Assembly (NCBI GenBank): GCA_030549495.1
Contig: JAUIRK010000979.1
Span: forward strand, 139,001-203,000
DNA: 64,000 nucleotides
DNA from: Nectonema munidae
Lineage: Eukaryota; Nematomorpha; Nectonematoida; Nectonematidae
Direction: 5' to 3'
The notes under the pieces are model-generated. The model did not search any database. It was not told the DNA's origin and saw only the letters and a program-made list of their open reading frames with translations. The translations under genes and the position numbers were made by a program. Numbering within the stretch: the first letter of the stretch is position 1; every line of letters starts with the position of its first letter. Shown here in pieces: positions 1 through 11,220 of this stretch.

Positions 1-2975
1 ATCAATAGGTCGAACTGCGCTGAAAATAACAGAGTGTATTTTGATTGAACATCATCAATAAATGATTTAACGAGCCAAACATCTTTTCCTGATAATCGTG
101 GGACAGTGATACGCCAATGGATCAGTGTGAGACCAATGGACAAGTGTGACGCAAATGAGAGAAGAAATGACAACTGTCATGTTTAAAGATAAAAAATTAC
201 TTCGAAAAAATGCCGTTGATTAGTCTTCAAAATTAAAATAATTAGTAAGGTAACTTTTACTTTCTTAGATTCTATTTCTTCTTCTAATGATAATATATGG
301 AATATTTTAAAGCTTTTTTCTTAGTTTTTGTCATGATAGTTTTGTGTTTGCAGGTTGTTTGACGCGCCATTAGTACATACGCCACTTAAGCTGGTTTACA
401 GGCAATTGCAAGCTACCCGGCAAATTAAATATCATGTTTTAAAAAGTAAAAAAATTATCACGAAATAAAAATGGGCTAAATCTTGAAGACGGGGTGAGAG
501 TTGCTCTCCCGACAAATAGTGCGTGTAAAGAGAAATTCACAATTCTCACCAAAACCAAAGCTCTTGTGAAATTTTAAAGTATCTAAGTCATAAACTATTA
601 TTTGTGACAAATGTGCCTCATAAAGTCCAAACGATGTTACTACGCCTTAGTATTCTCTCTTTTCTGCGTATGCTAGGAGTTGCATTGAATGCCGCAGGAA
701 AAGGAAAAGATGGGACGAAGAAAAGGGCTTAAGGATTGAGTCAAAGGTCAACATTAAAATCAGAAGGTGGACTATGAAGAACTTAAATATTTATTATTGC
801 ATATAAATTTTACATAATTTAAAATTCATTCAAAAAGAAAAGAAGATAATTTCTCCTGGAAAACAACTAAGTGAATGATTTCCAAAAATGAGCTATATAA
901 AATTTTAACTTATGTTCTTCAAATAAAGTTTTATATTTGAAATCATGATGATTTTATCTTTTTAGAAATTTAAGTAAACCACCATTAAAATCATATTGTG
1001 TGAAAATCTTATTTTTCCATAAAACCGAGTTACATTAATTTAATGCATTATTTCTTACGCGCTTTATAAATCCTCCCTAAATTAAGAGAAGTTTCTTGTC
1101 AATTCAAATAATCTCAAAATACTTCTAAAGCATGAGATATTTGGATCATATTTTTCCATTAATTTTTCATTTTTAGAACCAATATTTACTTAAATGTATT
1201 TTATTCTACAAATCAAGGAAATTCTAATTGAAAACTTTTCTTTTTAAGAAATTCTATCTGATTGAAAAACACCATATTAATCATTGATTTTTTAGGTATA
1301 TCAAAAAGGTAGGATTATAAAGAGATTAACTTTTAGATTAACTGAAAATGACATTTTTAAGCGAAGTTATAATTAAACGACTTTCTAATTTTGCATTAGA
1401 AATTTGCTAAATATCTTCTTCAACTTCAATACGTGATAAATCTGAATCCGAATCCTTTAATTCTGATAGCAGTTGTTCTAGGAAAAAAACTCAATAAAAT
1501 CCCCGCTTTATGATTTAAGTTCTTGTGTTAACAACGACTCAGGATTCCTAATCATTGAATAAAAAGGCAGACGTCAGGAAAGAATTTTGGATACAAATTT
1601 AAGTTCCAAAGGATGCGATAAAATTTCAAGTTAATCCAACCACTGATAGAGCTAAAAGGCCATCTCAAAAGAAAAAAAAATCTCAAAAGCTTGATTTTAT
1701 ATGATGAGCATTATGATGTGTTTGATGATGATGTGGTTAAACTTTGAGGTCAGCATAATAATGCTGAAAGGATTGAGTATTGGTGAAATGGTGATAATTA
1801 TGACGAATAGGATGATGATTTATGAATCAATTTAGCTTTAATTTAGAAAAAAAATTGATATTTTTTATTTAGATAAAAAGATTGAAAACTCGTTGATACG
1901 GTTGCGTTCACAGTACTAAGAAGTGGACTTTTATTAAAAGTTGAAGGCTTCTGTCTTAGACGATTACTCAAACTTTGGATGGGAAAAAAGTACTTTTAGT
2001 TATCTATAGGATAAACTTGGGAGATCAAATAATTCTATTAAAGTACAAAGCATAATAAAAATGAAACCTGTATCTGCCAGCATCTTTGACTAATCTATAA
2101 GTGTCTTTTCCATCACATGTTAAAGTTATGTCATCTATAAAAAGCAGAAAATGTTTTAATGAAAACTAAAAACAATAATAAGATCGAATATTTGGTGTTG
2201 TTGTTAGCGCCCAGATTACGTATCTCAGTATTTGCGTAATCTGTCAGTCAAATAAACGTAATTTTTATTTGAGAGTGAGTGAGTAGTAGACTACATAAAG
2301 GGCATCATTAGGCCAATCATCGCCCAAATGGGATGTAAAATTTAATCATTTATAAAAACCATATTTTTTAACTTCCATTTTTTCAATCATTAAAAATTAT
2401 TTGCTCTAAATAAAGTTTTTTGATTAACTTTTTCATTTTTTAAATTTCAAAACTTTGTGTGCTCATTATCCCAGAAGAAATTTTGTGTTTAAGACTCAAT
2501 TATATAAATAAGAGTTTATTCATCCCAACTTGTGATCAGCTACATCTTAAGAGATTATGGACAAATGATGTTTCTTTGGCTTCTTTCAAGCACTCTTGTT
2601 TCTTAGTGGTTATAGGCTTCTTCATTTATATTTAATATTACCTTCGCATACCACTGTTGGGCTTTTTACTCCACTGTTTTTTTCAACTCAAAATTTAGAC
2701 CACAAAAAAATATGTAAGGTGGATGAAAATTAACACCCAAATTTGAAGAAATTAATGAAGTTTTCATTTTTCACTTCGACTTAAATTTTTAACAAAAATT
2801 TCAGGGGTTGATGACCCAAAAGTCAACATGACTTCAAAAAAAATTTCAATATTTTTTGAATTTTCGTAAGACTTCCATAAAACATTTTTTATATAAAGAT
2901 TAGAAAACTTCTGTTATTTTTGTGTGATAAAATCTGATGAAAAAATGATTTTTAAAAAACAAGCAAAAAAATTTA
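1..2975. other. No gene supported
   Basis: AT-rich sequence without a convincing reading frame, splice-flanked exon or element end on either strand. The only local structure I note is a perfect 9-base stem (2212-2220 with 2235-2243) around a 14-base loop. A short run near 1600-1700 reads as a lysine-rich peptide but has no start, splice context or homology that I recognise. Confidence 0.5.
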
Positions 2976-3028
2976 TTAACGCCATCTATATATTTTAAAT
3001 TACAATGCAAAAACAAAAATGTATAAAC

Positions 3029-4921
3029 TTATCTGCTATCAGAGTGACAAGTAGGACATATCAGATAAGAATGCCTTTTGCAAATAAATTTTTTACAAAA
3101 CGAAAACTTTCTGGTACCCCTGCTTCTGGGTTTGCATCCCGGAATAGTGCAGTATCCTCTGCTATTCGAACTACTTTCATTTATTTCTCTTTGAGGGAGA
3201 AATCCATAATACGATAAAATATTTTTGATAGGTGTGATATTTGTGAAACTTTAGAGCGTACAAGCATTGACTGTTCACAAAGTTTGAGAGATAAAAGCTT
3301 CAAAAAAATTTTCCTGCCTCCTTTTCAAGTTGAGCAATGTGTATCGGAGTTGAAACTATAAATTACCCAAGAGCTGAACGCTGTGATATCTAAGTAATTT
3401 GTAAAAACAGCCATAGTCCATCTTCTACTAGGCTTATAGGATGTAAAATCACTTGCCATTCTGTTGAAACAATCAACACCGCTTTTATACTTATTGTAAA
3501 GAACCAAGGTTTCGGGCTTGTTTTTATACGATGTTATAGCCACACCCCGAGTATGTTGGGAAGATAAGATATAAACCGCTTTAAAATTTTGCCTAGCATG
3601 TTTCATCGGAATGTAAGTTGAAATAGAAGCATACTCTGAGTAAACGAACTTACTCTCAGTTTCTTGTAAGTTTAAATTACGAATGTATTTAGGTTTCAGA
3701 ATATTGGGTAGAAAACGACGATTTGAGTTTATAGTGCCGCAAATAGTTAAATCTTTGCTTAGGGCCCACTTCGCTAGTTCATGAGATGTGAAAAAGCGAT
3801 CAAGAAAAACTCCACATCCCCGTGGTAAATTTGATCCAATTATTAATCTTTTACAAATTTCTAAACTAGAAAAATAACATTTATCAAGCAAACCAGAAAT
3901 GTAAATTTCAGGCTTCATTACATAAAAAGTGTTAGCATCATTCATATGATATACTTTGATACCATAGTGGCCGGGTTTACTCTTATCGTATATTTTTATG
4001 GGACATCCTCCTCTGAACTTGACTAGTTGCTCATCAATAGTAACTGCATCTAGAGGCGACCAATACCTATGACAATTATCAAAAAAATGACTATGAATCA
4101 CTCTAATTGCTGATTGTTTATCATTTTGATTCTATCAATTGAACAATCGAAACGAATAAAAATATTTATATATGTGAACATCCTTCTTCCCATCGCTGCA
4201 CGCAAAAAAGGGTCGCCATTTTTGGAGAAAAGATACCGCGTCGCTATTCTTTGGTCTTTAGCTTGTCCAATGTAAATAAGACATCCAAAGTAAGCTAGTA
4301 GGTCACTTATATTAAACCTTTCATGGCAAGCCTTTAACTCTTCCCATTTTGAAATGCTTTTACTAAATAGGACAAAATATAAACCCAAAAATTCAGTCTT
4401 TAGAACTTCATAAATTAGAAAGTTTTATAGGAATCATAAAAAATAATGAAACTTATATAGTTCAGGAATGTCTTCTAAAGACTGAATTTTTGAGCATTTT
4501 TGAGCACTTTCTTGTAATTTTCTTCTGCTTTTTTCTTCGTCATTTCAAAAATATGGGTTATTATAGTAATATCAAAGAACAAATTGAAAATTTTGACAAT
4601 ATCCTTTAGATTTTTTGCTTCATTTGTTGGACCATATGGAAGTAGAGATAAATTACGGCAATTTCGAGCTTAAACACGACCAGTGATGGAGTCTTGAGAT
4701 TCCCAAAAATATCTTGTACCGTCCGGGGCTATCAAGTTTTCATCCACATTTTCCAGAGTTTCTTCTTCTCTTCCCTCAAGTTCTTCATATGACTCTTCTC
4801 TTGAAAGGGGAACTTCTTCATATATATCCGACGCTGAATCGTCCGAGCTATAAAAGTACTCATCAGATTCGGTAGACGTTGAATATTCGCTTGAAGTGTT
4901 CATGATTGTGGCAAATAACAA
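3029..4921 (-). pseudogene. piggyBac transposase pseudogene (element 1)
   Basis: The N-terminal piece (4670-4921) is acidic and serine-rich and contains IAPDGTRYFW, the conserved entry to the piggyBac transposase. Residues resembling the DDE_Tnp_1_7 domain follow in 4098-4388 and 3325-4101: VTIDEQLVKFRGGCP (first catalytic Asp), FLDRFFTSHEL (second), KSGVDCFNRM (third) and RRWTMAVFTNYLD. A further C-terminal zinc-binding region, with CTIPGCK and ICPTC, is readable to about 3029 in another frame. Breaks: a frameshift near 4101, a stop at the end of the 3325 frame, another shift before the zinc finger, and a scrambled stretch 4388-4670 that carries a 19-base inverted repeat. The closest visible relative is the copy at 9374-11081. 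It is not functional as it stands. Confidence 0.85.
4387..4491. repeat. Perfect 19-base inverted repeat inside piggyBac 1
   Basis: AAAAATTCAGTCTTTAGAA at 4387-4405 is repeated in perfect reverse complement at 4473-4491, with a 67-base spacer. It sits where transposase homology is interrupted, between the N-terminal and central parts, so it probably marks a local rearrangement. Confidence 0.8.
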
Positions 4922-5411
4922 AATAATGAACGTGAAAAAACTTATTCAACACAAAGCTTTGTATCGTAAATCAACGGTGAATGCTGTGCAAAAGGAATTA
5001 TCTTCCACAAAGAGAACGCATAAACAAATGCCAAACAGATATTGATTTTTATTACGCAAGGTTTGCTACATACTGTCATATAAACAAATCGTCCAAGGAG
5101 CAACCAACATTATTTATTATGATAATCAGGTCCCTTTTATTCTCAATAGATATAGATTTCTTTTCTCCTGCTATCAACAAAAGGCAGCCTATAAAAGCGA
5201 CTTGTCCTACTTATAAATTTATTTACCAAGACAACGCCTGTAAATATCACTGGAAAATGAGGCTTTTTTACAAAAAGTTGTAGATAAAGATTTTATAAAA
5301 GCTATGGTATTTTAATATTATATTCAATTTATTATTATGCCATTCATTTTTTTTATTTACCTATATATTCTCGTAAATATTTCTGTTTTTTGAAAAAAAA
5401 GATGGCGTTAA

Positions 5412-6344
5412 ATTGAATATAATAAAACTTTTATTTTTTGTTGATTTGCTCTCTAAGTTTTTCTCAGAAACATTGGTTAGATGAATTATTATTGGGATAA
5501 AAAAACCTCAAAAACAAAAAATCAGATGTTTTAAACTTATTAAATGTTTCTTATTTAGATCTAACTTTATTTTAACTTGAAATTAACAAGATATGGGCTT
5601 TTTACTCCAGTATTGTGGCATTGGTGTATTATTTATATACTGTGGCATGCGATGGTCTACTTCACCATCATCTTCATTTTCTTCTCAATTTTTCATATTC
5701 AATTTGTACCGCTTTCAGAGGCTTGTTTAATCTTATTATAAGAAGTCATAAAAACAAAGCCTTTTCAAAACCCATTCTGTTGTTACTCTGAGCGATTTCT
5801 TTCCAAGCGTTTCTAAGTATTATCCAAGAAATCTAAATAGGGAAACTTTTTCAAATTGTTTTCTTTGATAACTTGCTTTGACGATTAGCTTCTCAAATTT
5901 CTTGAGGAGAAAGTAAGTCTGAATAATAGTTTTCACTCATTGCTACATTGGTTGATAACAGTGGTGTATTCGAGGGAGCATTGGGCCATAGCTCCCTTCC
6001 TTAAAATGCAGTGTCGATCTTCTATATGTGTTTGTCTTCGAGTCCATTAGAAATAGTAGTTATTTTTGTAAATAGAAATTCAATATAATGTGAAATACCT
6101 TTTAAAAGTCAACTTTATCAATAATGCCGCCTAATTATAATGATTAGTTTTAAAAGCCATAATTTCCTGAATACGCCATTTTCTGCATGTGTGTCGATTT
6201 GTTTGGAGCTTAGAACACGACTTCTAACTTGGATGAGAATTTGTAAGAAATGAAGGTCTACAGGAGGCATTTGAAAAGCTTTTTTATTGTGCTTAAAGTG
6301 AATCCGAAAAATTGTAAACAATGAACTAGATTGTTTTGTTATTA
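5412..6344. other. Spacer between two piggyBac elements, no gene seen
   Basis: No supported coding region. Near 5969-6000 there is a sequence starting CAGTGGTGTATTC and followed by GGGAGC...AGCTCCC, which resembles one end of a hAT-type MITE; I find no convincing partner end. Confidence 0.4.
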
Positions 6345-6348
6345 TTAA

Positions 6349-6404
6349 CCCTAGAACGACTGAAAAAAAATTATACTTAGAAAGGCTACACTGGTCAATT
6401 GACC
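6349..6404. repeat. Left terminal and subterminal repeats of piggyBac 2
   Basis: CCCTAGAACGACT at the tip, then the 12-base perfect palindrome GGTCAATTGACC about 30 bases inside. These are likely transposase-binding sites, by analogy with piggyBac terminal and subterminal repeats. Confidence 0.85.
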
Positions 6405-6596
6405 TAAACTCATTTTTGGCTTTTAAATTTAAAAACTGCTTCCATAAAAATTTTATAATAATTATTTAATATATTAAAATATTTTAAATAATTTTTTTGA
6501 TAAAACCTTTATATAATTTTGTATAGTTTTTAAAAAATATATTCACTATTAAGTTTTTTTTTTTCTAAATTTTTAACTCTTCATATTGTTCCAGTT

Positions 6597-8228
6597 ATGG
6601 CTTGGAGAATGCTTGATGTAAACTTACATCCTACTGAAGAAAATGATGATTCTGCTTCTTATACAAGCGATTGTTCAGAATCATATAAAGATGCAAATAC
6701 TCAAAATGTAAATATGGAATGTTTTAATTATAAATCATCTGATGAAAGTGAAATCGAAAGTAAAATTGATGAAGAAATTGTATATAATGAACTTGAAAGT
6801 AAAAACGGAGTACTTTGGACTTTATCTTTTCCTAAAGTTGTAGGAAAAACAAGTTGTAAAAACATTATACGTAATAGAGGTGGTGTGACTAATTTTATTC
6901 GAAATAGGTTTAGTGACTCAATTGACATTTTTCTAGAGTTAATAGGATCTAAAACATTACAATTTATTGTAGATATGACAAACAAAAAAGCCAATAAAGA
7001 AAAATCTGATTTTAGAATAAGTGTTGAAGACTTGCAAGCTTTTTTAGGTTTGTGTATCATACGTGGAGTTGTGAAAGGCAAATCTGAGCCTTTGGACTCT
7101 TTTTGGGAAAATAATTATGGAAGAAAAATCTTCAATAATACAATGGCACGAGATAAATTTAAAAAGATCTTGAGATATATCAGATTTGATGAAGAAGAGT
7201 CTAGGAAAAGAAGAAAAGATATGGATAAATTTGCTCCAATTCGCAAGGTATGGGATGCTGTAATTTCAAATTGCAAAAAGTGTTTTCTACCAAATGCAAC
7301 TGTTACAATCGATGAGCAACTTTTTGCTTGTAGAAGTCGATGTAGTTTTACACAATATATGCCAAATAAGCCTGGTAAGTTTGGCATAAAATTTTGGATG
7401 CTTTGCGATAGTAAAACTTCATATGTTTTGAATTCTTATCCTTATATTGGAAAAGAAGAGCGTCAAACTTCACTTGGGCAAAGTGTTGTAATGAAATTGA
7501 TGAAAGATTTTATTGGAATGGGTTTAAATGTGACAATCGATAACTTCTTTACGAGCTTAGACTTAGCTAGGGAACTTTTGAAAGAAAAAACAACGCTTGT
7601 TGGAACGGTGCGTGCCAATCGTAAAGAAATTCCAAAATATTTAAAATTTGAAAAAAAGACAGCACTTTTTAGCTCAAAATATGCTTTCACAAAAGACGAT
7701 GGAGTTTTATTATTGAATTATAAAGCCAAAAAAAATAAAATCGTTTACTTGCTTTCTTCTATGCACGATAATTTTAAGATTTCTACAAAAGAAAAGAAAA
7801 AACCAGAAGCAATAGAGTTTTATAACTCTACAAAAGGTGGTGTAGATACCTGTGATGAAATGTTGAAAGAATATTCAACAAAGCCAGGAACAAGACGATG
7901 GCCGTTAGCCGTTTTTTTCAACTTGCTTGATATAGTCTGCCTCAACTCCTATATTATATATAACAATACAGTTTTCATCACTACTAGCAGAAGAAAGTTT
8001 TTGTTATCTTTGGGTGAAGAGCTTTGCTCAAAATTTAAAATATTGAAGAGTAAAGAGTCTATCTCAATAAATTCTGAAAAAAGGAAAGTGTCATCAGATA
8101 TCAACAACAAACGGCTTCTATGTAAAAAATGTCGTAAAAATAAAACACGCTCAAAATGTCATGGTTGTAATATCGAAGTGTGTGGTTCTTGCTCAAATCA
8201 AGTTTGTTTTGAATGTTTCAAAGAATAA
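6597..8228 (+). CDS. piggyBac transposase, full length (543 aa)
   Basis: A DNA transposase for precise TTAA cut-and-paste, acting in the nucleus on the element's own ends. Residues 1-70 are acidic and serine-rich. The DDE_Tnp_1_7 catalytic region runs from about 97 to 455, with catalytic Asp in VTIDEQL (D239), VTIDNFFTS (D315) and GGVDTCD (D417 and D420), and the conserved RRWPLAVFFNLLD at 433-445. A cysteine-rich zinc finger at 509-540 (C509, C512, C521, C524, C529, C532, C537, C540) matches the family's C-terminal DNA-binding module. Length is normal (about 500-600). The start ATG follows a pyrimidine-rich TTTCTAAA...TTCCAG tract, so a short 5' untranslated intron is possible. The stop codon overlaps an AATAAA signal at about 8224. 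No frameshift, stop or missing catalytic residue is seen. Confidence 0.93.
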   Translation: MAWRMLDVNLHPTEENDDSASYTSDCSESYKDANTQNVNMECFNYKSSDESEIESKIDEEIVYNELESKNGVLWTLSFPKVVGKTSCKNIIRNRGGVTNFIRNRFSDSIDIFLELIGSKTLQFIVDMTNKKANKEKSDFRISVEDLQAFLGLCIIRGVVKGKSEPLDSFWENNYGRKIFNNTMARDKFKKILRYIRFDEEESRKRRKDMDKFAPIRKVWDAVISNCKKCFLPNATVTIDEQLFACRSRCSFTQYMPNKPGKFGIKFWMLCDSKTSYVLNSYPYIGKEERQTSLGQSVVMKLMKDFIGMGLNVTIDNFFTSLDLARELLKEKTTLVGTVRANRKEIPKYLKFEKKTALFSSKYAFTKDDGVLLLNYKAKKNKIVYLLSSMHDNFKISTKEKKKPEAIEFYNSTKGGVDTCDEMLKEYSTKPGTRRWPLAVFFNLLDIVCLNSYIIYNNTVFITTSRRKFLLSLGEELCSKFKILKSKESISINSEKRKVSSDINNKRLLCKKCRKNKTRSKCHGCNIEVCGSCSNQVCFECFKE

Positions 8229-8454
8229 AATTTTTAAAATTTTGAAATATTTTTATTTTGAAGATTTTTAGTTATAATGGATTATGGGTCATTTGACCTA
8301 TTCAGCCGTTCTTAGTATATTCATTAATTATTTGACAATAATATATTTTTTTTTGATTTAAATGTAATGGAAACTTTATTTAGTACGAAAAACTTAAACT
8401 TAATAAAAATTAGCCAATTTCAAAAAAGTATTATTTGAGTGTTTTATATTTAAT

Positions 8455-8494
8455 TTTATAAAATTGTCAATTGACCCATTTAGTCGTTCTAGGG
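8455..8494. repeat. Right terminal and subterminal repeats of piggyBac 2
   Basis: GTCAATTGACCC followed by AGTCGTTCTAGGG, the inverted partner of the left end, immediately before TTAA at 8495-8498. Confidence 0.85.
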
Positions 8495-9373
8495 TTAAAT
8501 AAAATTCAACTTGACTTAATATTAATTTTCATGTGATATAGAGAATCTAAATTCATTAGAAAACTTATATTTACAAACTTTCTCTACTTTTAAAACTTTT
8601 GATTTAACGCCATCTATATTTTAAATGATTCCATAAATCGAAATGCACGTATTTGGTAAAAGGTACTCAAAATCATTTATAAAACTTAATTCAAATTCAG
8701 CTTTCCTATTTTTTTAAGTTAACTAAGAAACTGGATAAGAACTAAGCTTATCAAGTACGTTGAATAACTAAATCTTGCCCTTTTCATAAAAATTAAGTTT
8801 TTTTGCTTCATATTTTGAGAAAAAATAATTTTCATGTCGGACAATGAGAGAAAATTAGGTATTCCTCTCTCTCAACGAAAAGTTTTATTTATATATTCAA
8901 CTCTGCCAAGCTGCTCATAGTTCCTTCATCTATGAAAATACGACACTATTTAATCACGCTCAATCATGAGTTTCTCATGTAAATATTTACCATCCCCTTT
9001 ACAAATGATAAACAATCATACGATTCCCTTTATATTTTATGCTTGAAGCATGGTATATAAAATGATTAGAATGTATATAATTCAATATTTATCTACCAGT
9101 TGTTTATCCATGGTTTATTTCAAAACAATCCACCTCAGTTTACATTTTCCATTTCTATCTGCGTTTGCTTTCTTATATTGTTTTCAACTCAAGCCAATAT
9201 TCAATCATAATTATTGATTCCTTCGTTATTCAATTGAATTTATAGTTTCATTCCATACAATTCTGCTTTCTTCACTCCTATTGTTTTTTTCTCGTTCGCT
9301 TTCCCATTGCGGTTTCTCCTGTTTTTCTTTCTTTCGTTTTCCCTCATTGTTTTTCCTCTTTTCAAAATTGTGT

Positions 9374-11081
9374 ATGAGTTCTTCCGCTTCCTCCTCATCT
9401 GTTGATGTGAGCTTCTCCTACTCTGACTCCGATGTAAGTTCTTTTTCAAGTTCTGAATCCTCATGTTCAGAGACTACAGAAGTTATTGACGTTAGTTTAA
9501 TTGCGCCTGACAAGACTATCTTTTCATGGGAATCAAGTTCTTCAATCTTTGGCAGAACTCCTAGGACAAATATAAGAAACACCATAAGAGATCCACATGG
9601 CCCTAAGGGAACAATGAAAAGAACGAAAGACATTTTAGAAATATTTAAATTGTTCTTTGACGTCAATTTGATCACATATATTTATGAGATGACTTTGAAC
9701 AAGATGGGGAAAACCTACTCGTAAGTTTTTTCTTTTTAATTATTTTATGTAGTAAGACTAAATATTTTAGGTCTCCTAAGCCTAAACACATGAATTTAAA
9801 GACGTACTATCAAAATTTTCAGATCTTTCATTTGCTTTCATATTTTTCTTCATTACTCTATGTTGGGCAAAACGGTGACCAGAAGGTTAAAATATCAGAT
9901 CTTTTTTCTTCTCATGGAAATCCCTTTTTAAGAGCGTGCATAGGCAGAAATATGTTTACACTAATACATATTTTTATTACATTTGATGATAAAAGTGAAA
10001 GAGATAAAAATGATAAGTTAAGTCCAATAAGAAAAATACATGATCATTTTAGTAAAGTTTTTTCATTTTACTGGACACCTCACTCACATCTAATAGATGA
10101 ACAACTTGTCAGCTTTAGAGGACGTTGTCCATTGAAAATATATGACCCTAAAAAGCCGGATCACTATGGCCTGAAATATTATCATATAAACGATGCTGAG
10201 TATTATTACTGTTTGATGCCAGAAATTTATATTTCTGGTCTGTCAGACCGTACTTATTTTTCAGCCCTAAATATTTGTAAAAGGCTTATTGAAGATACTC
10301 AAGTCCCTTCTGGATGTGGTATTTTCACAGATAGATTTTTACCAGCCATGATTTAGTAGTTTGGTGTCAAACAAAGGATATAACTCTATGTGGTACTGTA
10401 AACGAAAACAAAAGATTCATCCCAAGAATATTGAAAGCTGACTATCTCAAGACCTTAAAACTTGCTGAATGCGAAAGTAAAACAGTTTATTCGGACTATG
10501 CCTCTCTTAGTGCTTACATACCTAGGAGACATGCCAGAAAAAACTTTAAAGTAGTTTACGTTTTATCGTCCCAACATAAAAACATAGAAACGATGGGAGA
10601 ACATTCTAAACCTGTAAGTTTACTTTACTACAACAAATTTAAATCAGGGGTAGATGCGGCTAATAGGATGATAAGAAACTACAGATCATACAAACCATGT
10701 AGAAGATGGCCTTCAGCAGCATTCTGTAATTATTTAGGCATTACTTGTCTTAACACATGGATTGTATGACGATACAACTTACCCAAAAATTTTCCTAACT
10801 CTAAACAAAGTGGTAGAAAATTTTTTATAAAAAATCTTTGTTTTCGTCTGGCTGAAGAATGCATGAAAGTGCGAGCTACAATTCTTAAACTTCCTATACA
10901 AATTAAGTTTTTATTATCTTTTTATGGATATAAAGATGATACGAATGAAGAATCAAGTTCAAAAAGAGGGGCTTGCTATATATGTTTGAATAAAAGAAAT
11001 AAAACAACAGGAACTTGTTCTAAGTGTTCTCGTTTCATCTGCAAGAACCATTCAAAAACTGCCTGCTCAAGCTGTATATGA
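9374..11081 (+). pseudogene. piggyBac transposase pseudogene (element 3) with a 50-base intron
   Basis: I place the start at the ATG at 9374, which begins the Ser/Asp-rich N-terminus (MSSSASSSSVDVSF), like element 1. Exon 1 runs to 9720; an intron GTAAGT...TTTTAG at 9721-9770 joins in frame to exon 2 (TCG TCT CCT). Catalytic motifs: HLIDEQLVSFRGRCP, IFTDRF (a break follows here) and FKSGVDAANRM, then RRWPSAAFCNYLG. The C-terminal zinc finger, with CYICLNK, CSKC and CSSC, ends at 11081. Only two breaks are evident: a one-base loss in the T run after IFTDRF near 10338, and an in-frame TGA at 10767-10769. It died recently compared with element 1, to which it is clearly related. Confidence 0.85.
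9721..9770 (+). other. Predicted 50-base intron in piggyBac transposase
   Basis: Begins GTAAGT, ends ATTTTAG, and its removal joins two open frames without a shift. Reading through it gives an immediate TAA. Confidence 0.7.
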
Positions 11082-11204
11082 AAAGTTTTTTTTATTACTC
11101 TTTTATAAAAAATAAATAAAATTTAATTCTATTTTTTTACTTAGTTTCTAATATAAAATTTTTTCAAAGGTTTATATTTTAAAGTGCCCGTATACAATAT
11201 TAGA

Positions 11205-11220
11205 TTAACGCCATCTATAA
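11205..11220 (+). repeat. Orphan piggyBac-type end (TTAACGCCATCTATA)
   Basis: Same motif and orientation as the left ends at 2976 and 8604. It points rightwards, but I find no transposase or inverted partner to its right within several kb. The next matching inverted end is at 37561-37573. Confidence 0.6.

Larger units (their letters stand above)
2976..5411 (-). mobile_element. piggyBac-type DNA transposon 1, decayed but with both ends
   Basis: Both ends are visible: TTAA at 2976-2979 followed by CGCCATCTATA, and GATGGCG followed by TTAA at 5408-5411. The target site TTAA and the short inverted repeat CGCCATCT are what the piggyBac superfamily leaves. The transposase lies on the minus strand between the ends and is broken. 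The element is about 2.4 kb, normal for an autonomous piggyBac. It shares its terminal motif with the element starting at 8604 and with ends at 11205 and 37561, so these form one family, distinct from the intact element at 6345-8498. Confidence 0.85.
6345..8498 (+). mobile_element. Complete piggyBac-type transposon 2 (apparently intact)
   Basis: TTAA target copies at 6345-6348 and 8495-8498 flank a 2146-base element. The 13-base terminal inverted repeat CCCTAGAACGACT (6349-6361) is matched perfectly by AGTCGTTCTAGGG (8482-8494). Subterminal palindromes GGTCAATTGACC (6393-6404) and GTCAATTGAC (8466-8475), plus a near copy at 8287-8298 next to CCGTTCT, repeat the end pattern inside both edges. 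The element holds one uninterrupted transposase frame with a complete DDD triad and zinc finger. No break is visible in ends or gene, so it is either recently active or only recently inserted. Its terminal repeat differs from that of the two flanking piggyBac elements, so it arrived independently. Confidence 0.93.
8604..11208 (+). mobile_element. piggyBac-type DNA transposon 3, decayed, right end unclear
   Basis: The left edge TTAACGCCATCTATA at 8604 belongs to the same terminal family as element 1. The transposase is on the plus strand. A second TTAACGCCATCTATA occurs at 11205 in the same orientation, not inverted as a normal right end would be. The right boundary is therefore uncertain: the true right end may be lost, with another element's end now abutting it. 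Confidence 0.65.

Noticed and set aside
6728-7690. Three minus-strand open frames of 75-117 codons
   Set aside because: They are antisense shadows of the intact piggyBac transposase on the plus strand.
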